DNA of 64,000 bases from NCBI RefSeq assembly GCF_001305595.1, contig NZ_CP012406.1, positions 372,001-436,000 on the forward strand, given 5' to 3'. This document shows positions 59,661 to 64,000 of the stretch, in pieces. This DNA comes from Azospirillum thiophilum (GTDB taxonomy: Bacteria; Pseudomonadota; Alphaproteobacteria; Azospirillales; Azospirillaceae). Each line of letters starts with the position of its first letter. The stretch's first letter is position 1. The position numbers and the translations under genes are program-made. The notes under the pieces are model-generated. The model was given only the letters and a program-made list of their open reading frames with translations. It did not search any database and was not told the DNA's origin.

Positions 59661-60815
59661 TCACTTCACCAGCGTCCACTTGCCGCCGGACACGGTGATC
59701 AGCTCGCGGCCGCGCTCGTCGAAGCCGCTGTGGTCGGCCGGGGTCAGGGTGTAGACGCCCTGGGTCGCCGGCAGCTCCTTCACCTGTTCCAGCGCGTCGC
59801 GCAGCGCGCTGCGGAAGCCGGCGGACCCCGGCTCGCCGCCCTTCAGTGCGACCGGGATGGCGCGCTCCAGCAGCAGGCCGGCGTCATAGACGTTGGCGCC
59901 GAAGGTGGCGGGCTTGGAACCGTTCAGCTTCTCGTAGGCGGCGACATAGTCGCCGGCGATCTTCTTGGACGGATGGCTGTCGGGCACCTGGTCCAGCACC
60001 AGCATCAGGCTGGCGGCCAGGATCGTGCCCTCCACCTTCTTGCCGCCCAGCTTGAGGAAGTCGGGCAGCGCCGCGCCATGGGTCTGGTAGAGCTTGCCGC
60101 GATAGCCCTGGTCATACAGCGTCGTCTGCGGCAGCACCGACGAGCTGCCGGGGGCGGCGATCAGCACCGCGTCGGGCGAGGCCGACAGGATCTTCAGCCC
60201 CTGCGCCGTCAGCGAGGTGTCCTGGCGCTGGAAGCGCTCGCTGGCCAGCAGCTTGATCCCGCGCTTGGCCGCGCCCGCGCCGAACACCTTCAGCCAGTTG
60301 TCGCCGTAGGGATCGGCGGTGCCGATGAAGCCGACCGACTTGATGCCGGTCTTCGCCATATGCTCCAGCAGCGCCTCGGCGATCAGGTCGTCGTTCTGGG
60401 TGGTCTTGAACACCCACTTCTTCTGTTCGGTCATCGGCAGCACGACGGCGGCGGTGCCGACCGGGGCCAGCATCGGCACGCCGGCCTCGGCGGCGAACTG
60501 GATGACGCCCATCGCGTTGGGCGAGCCCGACGGTCCGATGATGGCGTCGACCTTCTCCTCGGTGATCAGCTTCTTGAAGGCGGCGACGGTGGCGGTCGGG
60601 TCGCTGCCGTCGTCGAGCGTGATGTACTGCACCGTCTGGCCGCCGACGCTGGTCGGCAGCAGGGGAACGCTGTTCTTCTGCGGAATGCCGACCAGCGCGA
60701 TGGGGCCGGTCGAGGAACTCACCACGCCGATCTTCACCTGCGCGTCCGCCTGGGCGGCGGCACCGGCCGCGAACGCCCCGAACAGCAGCGAGACCGCCAG
60801 TTTCTTTGCAAACAC
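59661..60815 (-). CDS. Branched-chain-type ABC transporter substrate-binding protein
   Basis: This 384-residue periplasmic protein has a signal peptide (FAKKLAVSLLFGAFAAGAAAQADA) and the Leu/Ile/Val-binding type fold: VKIGVVSSSTGPIALVG, IIGPSGSPNAMGVIQFA, MLAPVGTAAVVLP, GFIGTADPYGDNWLKVF and a late GANVYDAGLLLERA. The start is a GTG at 60815 with GGAGGG upstream; the longer frame has no ribosome site. It heads the seven-gene region ending at marR. The ligand is probably a small organic acid or amide, judged from the reductase, aldolase and divergent amidase. Confidence 0.9.
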   Translation of the reverse strand: MFAKKLAVSLLFGAFAAGAAAQADAQVKIGVVSSSTGPIALVGIPQKNSVPLLPTSVGGQTVQYITLDDGSDPTATVAAFKKLITEEKVDAIIGPSGSPNAMGVIQFAAEAGVPMLAPVGTAAVVLPMTEQKKWVFKTTQNDDLIAEALLEHMAKTGIKSVGFIGTADPYGDNWLKVFGAGAAKRGIKLLASERFQRQDTSLTAQGLKILSASPDAVLIAAPGSSSVLPQTTLYDQGYRGKLYQTHGAALPDFLKLGGKKVEGTILAASLMLVLDQVPDSHPSKKIAGDYVAAYEKLNGSKPATFGANVYDAGLLLERAIPVALKGGEPGSAGFRSALRDALEQVKELPATQGVYTLTPADHSGFDERGRELITVSGGKWTLVK

Positions 60816-61621
60816 CGCACCCTCCGTTTCTGTATCGCCCGTCTGTTGTGATCCGCATGGCGGACCTGTCGGGCCGGTCCGGCCGGCGCCCACAAGGGCC
60901 GCTCCCGCCGTCCAACCTCTTGTTATGCCGAAAAGAACAAAGCAAAGACCGCGCCAGTGAAAGCGGCGGCGGCGGCGCCTCGATCATGGAAAACATCGAC
61001 AATGGAAGACGCGAACAGTCGGAGACCGTCCCGCCGGCACAAGACTCGGTGGAAAAATGGGAAAGATCGAAGCGTCCGCACTGTGCCGGCTGGAATATCC
61101 GACAACTTTGTTCTTGGAGATTTCGATTGACGCCGCCACTGCGCCCCACCGTCGAAGACCTGCGGTGGTGACGCCGGATGCCGGCCGCCCTTGCCGTCCA
61201 TTAAGCCAGAGTTCATTGAATCCGCAATCGAATTTTCAAGAAAAACTGCCCATTTTTTAGCACTCAATTGCATGCTTCTCAGGCGAAAAACCACCAAGCG
61301 GGATCATCAGGTACTTTGGCATGAGCCTCTGGCCGCAAAGTATGAACCACATGAAAAATCCTTGATTGACAATATCTTGAACGAAGGCTTCCGGCGACGG
61401 GAAGCTCGCGCCCCCGCTTTCCACCGACCAAAGCACTGCTCGGATTTTGTGCTTCGCCGCCGAAAATTATTTTCCCAAAGTCAATTGACTATTCACGTTT
61501 CTTGGCCTTAGGCTTCGGACATCCCATCCACCCCGAACCGCTCCGATCCCGGCCCCCCAGGACAAGCCCGGCATCGTGCGAGCCGCGGGGAAACCGGCGC
61601 GACCGGGGAAGGCCCTTGCCC
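60816..61621. promoter_or_regulatory. AT-rich divergent control region with palindrome
   Basis: This 806-base gap has no convincing gene. From about 61030 to 61500 the base composition shifts to much higher AT. AGTCAATTGACT at 61479-61490 is a perfect 12-bp palindrome suited to a dimeric regulator such as the MarR protein at 53352-53825. TTGACA at 61366-61371 could be a -35 box, but no good -10 follows. The region should hold the promoters for the transporter operon and for the amidase gene. Confidence 0.45.
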
Positions 61622-62806
61622 ATGACGATCTTCGTTCAAACGCTGGACATCGCCGCCACTGACGCCAATGCCGACGCCCCCGCCGCAGCGGCCGGCGAAG
61701 CCCGGCCCACCGTGGCGATCAAGGACACCATCGACATCGCCGGGACGCCGACCCGCGCCGGCAGCCGGTCGCTGGAGGACGCCCCGCCGGCCGCATTGCA
61801 TGCCGAGGTGGTGGGCAACCTGCTGGCCGCCGGCTGGCGGATCGCCGGCAAGACCACGATGCACGAGCTGGCCTTCGGCACCACCGGCATCAACCGCTGG
61901 GCCGGCACCGCGCCGAACCCGGACTTCCCCGATTTCGTGCCCGGCGGCTCATCCAGCGGATCGGCCGCTGCCGTCGCCGCAGGCATGGTTGACGCTTCGG
62001 TAGGCACCGACACCGGCGGATCGGTGCGCATCCCGGCCGCCTGCTGCGGCGTCTTCGGGCTGAAGCCGACCTTCGGCCGGGTCAGCCGCCGGGGCGTGAT
62101 GCCGGCCCGCAGCACGCTGGACTGCGTCGGCCCCTTCGCCGCCGACATGGACTCCCTGGTCGCCTGCATGGCCGCCATCGACCCGAGCTTCGGCCCGCTG
62201 CCGGCACTCGACGACATTGGCGGCAGCGTCACCATCGGCCTGCTGGAGACGGACGCCGATGCCGGGATCGCGGCAGCGGTGCGAACAGCGGTCGGAGCCG
62301 CCGGCCTGCCGGTCGAAGCGGTCACGCTGACCGGCATGCGCGCCGCCTTCGAGGCCGGGCTGTCGGTCATCAATGCCGAGACCTGGGCCGCCTGCGCCGC
62401 GCTGGTCGAGACCGGCCTTGTCGGCGAGGACGTCGCCGTCCGGCTGCGCAATGCCGCCCGCACCACGGTGGAGGAGGTGGCGCGGGCCGAGGAGGTGCGC
62501 GCCGCCTTCACCGCCGAGGTCGACGCGCTGCTGGAGCGTGTCGCGGTCATCGCCCTGCCGACCATGGCCGGCCCGCCGCCGCTGGTGGCCGAGGCCGGCG
62601 ACACCAGCCGGCTGGTCCGCATGACGACGCTGGTCCGCCCCTTCAACCTGTCCGGCCATCCGGCCATCGCCATCCCGCTCGCTCCCATCGACGGCGCGCC
62701 GGCCAGCCTGCAGCTGGTCGCCGCCAAGGGAGCGGACGAGCTGCTGTGTGCGGTCGCAACCCTCATCGCTGGCCACATCGCCGACCGATTGCCCAAAACC
62801 GGCTAA
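61622..62806 (+). CDS. Amidase signature family amidohydrolase
   Basis: This 394-residue enzyme hydrolyses amides with the Ser-cisSer-Lys triad: the Lys in TVAIKDTIDIAG near residue 35, the cis-Ser in GGSSSGSAAAVAAG near 110 and the nucleophile Ser in TDTGGSVRIPAACCG near 135. It is shorter than many amidases (about 450-500), lacking some loop insertions but no catalytic residue. Substrate class is open. GGGGAAGG lies 12 bases upstream of the ATG. It is divergent from the transporter operon and upstream of a flavoprotein gene on the same strand, so the three may form one catabolic unit. Confidence 0.88.
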   Translation: MTIFVQTLDIAATDANADAPAAAAGEARPTVAIKDTIDIAGTPTRAGSRSLEDAPPAALHAEVVGNLLAAGWRIAGKTTMHELAFGTTGINRWAGTAPNPDFPDFVPGGSSSGSAAAVAAGMVDASVGTDTGGSVRIPAACCGVFGLKPTFGRVSRRGVMPARSTLDCVGPFAADMDSLVACMAAIDPSFGPLPALDDIGGSVTIGLLETDADAGIAAAVRTAVGAAGLPVEAVTLTGMRAAFEAGLSVINAETWAACAALVETGLVGEDVAVRLRNAARTTVEEVARAEEVRAAFTAEVDALLERVAVIALPTMAGPPPLVAEAGDTSRLVRMTTLVRPFNLSGHPAIAIPLAPIDGAPASLQLVAAKGADELLCAVATLIAGHIADRLPKTG

Positions 62807-62904
62807 CCCGCACACCACGCCCTGAAAACCCCGATGCGATGAACGGAGCCGCGCTCCGGCTGCGGACGCGCGCCCTCCCTCCATCGCCTGCCATGGAGAT
62901 CCCC

Positions 62905-64000
62905 ATGTTGGCTGCTCTGCCGGTGCAGACACCTGACGACGGCCGGAGCTTCGACGACGCTCTGCTTGCCGAACTTCTGAGCGAGATCCGCGGCCGGCGT
63001 GCCGAATTCGAACAGCAGCAGTTCCTCTCCCAGGACATCGTCGAACGTTACCGCAAGCTCGGCGTCTACCGCGCCCTGGTCGCCCGGCGCTTCGGCGGCG
63101 ACGAACGCTCGCCCGCCGAGTTCTGCCGGCTGGTGGAGCGCATCGCCGAGGCCGACGGTTCGGCCGGCTGGGTCGCAAGCTTCGGCATCGGCGCGGTCTA
63201 CCTGTCGGCGCTGCCGCTCGACACGCTGCGCACGCTCTATGCCCGCGGCCCCGACCTCGTCTTCGCCGGCGGCATCTTCCCGCCGCAGCCGGCGGCCTTC
63301 GTCGACGGCGGCCTGAAGGTGAAGGGCCGTTGGAGCTGGGCCAGCGGCTGCATGGGCGCCGACATCATCGGCGTCGGCATCGCCCCGAAGAACAGCGACG
63401 GCACCGGAGGCCTGCCGCGCATGGCGGTGATGCCGCGCGCCGCGGTCTCCATCGAACGCAACTGGGACGTCGTCGGCCTGCTCGGCACCGGCAGCCACGA
63501 CCTCGTGGTCGATGACGTGGTGGTGCCGGAGGAGTGGACCTTCGTGCGCGGCGGCAAGTCGGCGCTAGACGAGCCGCTCTACCGCTACCCGACGCTGGCC
63601 TTCGCCGCGCAGGTGCTGTCGGTGGTCTCGCTCGGCATCGCGCGGGCCGCGCTGGACGAGCTGCGCGCGATGGGCTCCCGCGCATCCGTCACCGGCGCGC
63701 CGAAGCTGGGCGAGCGTGTCGCCTCCCAGCTGGAGACCGCGAGGCTGGAGGCCGAGCTGCGCGCCGCCCGCTCCTGGTTCTACGGCGCCATCGAGGAGGT
63801 GTGGCAGTGCCTGCTGGCCGGGGACGAGCCGGCCCCGGATCAGGTCAGCATGCTGCGCCTGTCGGCCACCCACGCCACCCGCACCGCCGCCGACGTGACG
63901 CGCCGGGCGCAGATGCTGACCGGCATGGCCGGCGTCTACGAGCGCTGCCCGATCGCCCGCCATGTCCGCGACGTGCAGATGATCACCCAGCACGCCTTCC
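62905..64000 (+). CDS. Acyl-CoA dehydrogenase-type flavoprotein (monooxygenase-like), 3' end outside window
   Basis: The frame is open from 62905 to the window end, giving 365 residues of a partial protein. It has the type 2 acyl-CoA dehydrogenase/flavin monooxygenase look: an N-terminal helical part with KLGVYRALVARRFGGD, EADGSAGWVASFG, a middle domain with KGRWSWASGC and GTGSHDLVVDDVVVP, and a C-terminal helix bundle. This class includes two-component monooxygenases such as the DszC and HpaH/HsaA relatives, which use reduced flavin and O2. The ATG at 62905 follows GGAGA; an earlier in-frame ATG at 62893 has no ribosome site. It lies 98 bases after the amidase, probably in the same operon. 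Confidence 0.85.
   Translation, partial: MLAALPVQTPDDGRSFDDALLAELLSEIRGRRAEFEQQQFLSQDIVERYRKLGVYRALVARRFGGDERSPAEFCRLVERIAEADGSAGWVASFGIGAVYLSALPLDTLRTLYARGPDLVFAGGIFPPQPAAFVDGGLKVKGRWSWASGCMGADIIGVGIAPKNSDGTGGLPRMAVMPRAAVSIERNWDVVGLLGTGSHDLVVDDVVVPEEWTFVRGGKSALDEPLYRYPTLAFAAQVLSVVSLGIARAALDELRAMGSRASVTGAPKLGERVASQLETARLEAELRAARSWFYGAIEEVWQCLLAGDEPAPDQVSMLRLSATHATRTAADVTRRAQMLTGMAGVYERCPIARHVRDVQMITQHAF

Noticed and set aside
1..64000. tRNA, rRNA or riboswitch genes
   Set aside because: No cloverleaf with GTTCRA-type T arm, no rRNA conserved blocks and no known riboswitch core were recognised by eye. A covariance-model search would be decisive.

Overview
The window is about 70% GC, densely coded, with strong G/C third-position bias. 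Its gene content (electron-transfer flavoprotein next to 3-hydroxybutyryl-CoA dehydrogenase, PutA without a DNA-binding domain, RNase J, an Fnr-like regulator, many ABC uptake systems, an amino acid:[carrier protein] ligase) points to an alphaproteobacterium of the Rhodospirillales, most likely Azospirillum or a close relative. This is inferred from gene content only; no rRNA gene is present. No tRNA, rRNA, CRISPR array, transposase, prophage or replication origin was seen.

Layout. 1-2.85 kb: promoter, etfB-etfA-hbd, terminator. 2.85-7 kb: AT-rich control region and putA. 7-10.1 kb: XRE regulator, alpha/beta hydrolase, MFS exporter. 10.1-18.6 kb: a long minus-strand catabolic operon (PLP-dependent D-amino acid lyase, polar amino acid ABC transporter, RidA, aspartoacylase-like deacylase, LacI regulator, GH4 glycosidase) headed by tandem LacI-type operators. 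18.6-23 kb: class II HMG-CoA reductase with a Liv-type binding protein, divergent from a MocR regulator; GGGACA repeats lie between them. 23-30.5 kb: hairpin-array intergenic DNA, GH1 beta-glucosidase, an SbmA-like ABC protein with a destroyed nucleotide-binding domain, PQQ glucose dehydrogenase, BON protein, two small unknowns. 30.7-33.3 kb: carbamoylase/allantoate amidohydrolase and M20 peptidase. 33.6-36.2 kb: adaptive-response operon ada, 2OG-Fe(II) oxygenase, alkB.

36.3-44.1 kb is the most unusual region: a six-gene, tightly coupled minus-strand operon encoding a carrier protein, an acyl-CoA dehydrogenase-like flavoenzyme, an amino acid:[carrier protein] ligase (class II aaRS homologue), a DUF1839 protein, a GH2 beta-mannosidase-like enzyme and a tandem alpha/beta hydrolase. 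Together they suggest a small non-NRPS pathway that loads an amino acid on a carrier, oxidises it there and hands it to an acceptor, possibly a sugar. The product is unknown.

44.5-53.3 kb: two chemoreceptors, an Fnr-like regulator, RNase J and a periplasmic nucleoside-phosphorylase-like protein. The second chemoreceptor has lower GC and is bracketed by two copies of one palindrome. 53.3-60.9 kb: a minus-strand branched-chain-type ABC transporter (with a LivM-LivG fusion) coupled to a ketopantoate reductase-like enzyme, a class II aldolase and a MarR regulator. 61.6-64 kb: an amidase and an acyl-CoA dehydrogenase-type flavoprotein that runs off the window. Many long open frames on the opposite strand of real genes are high-GC artefacts and were left out.
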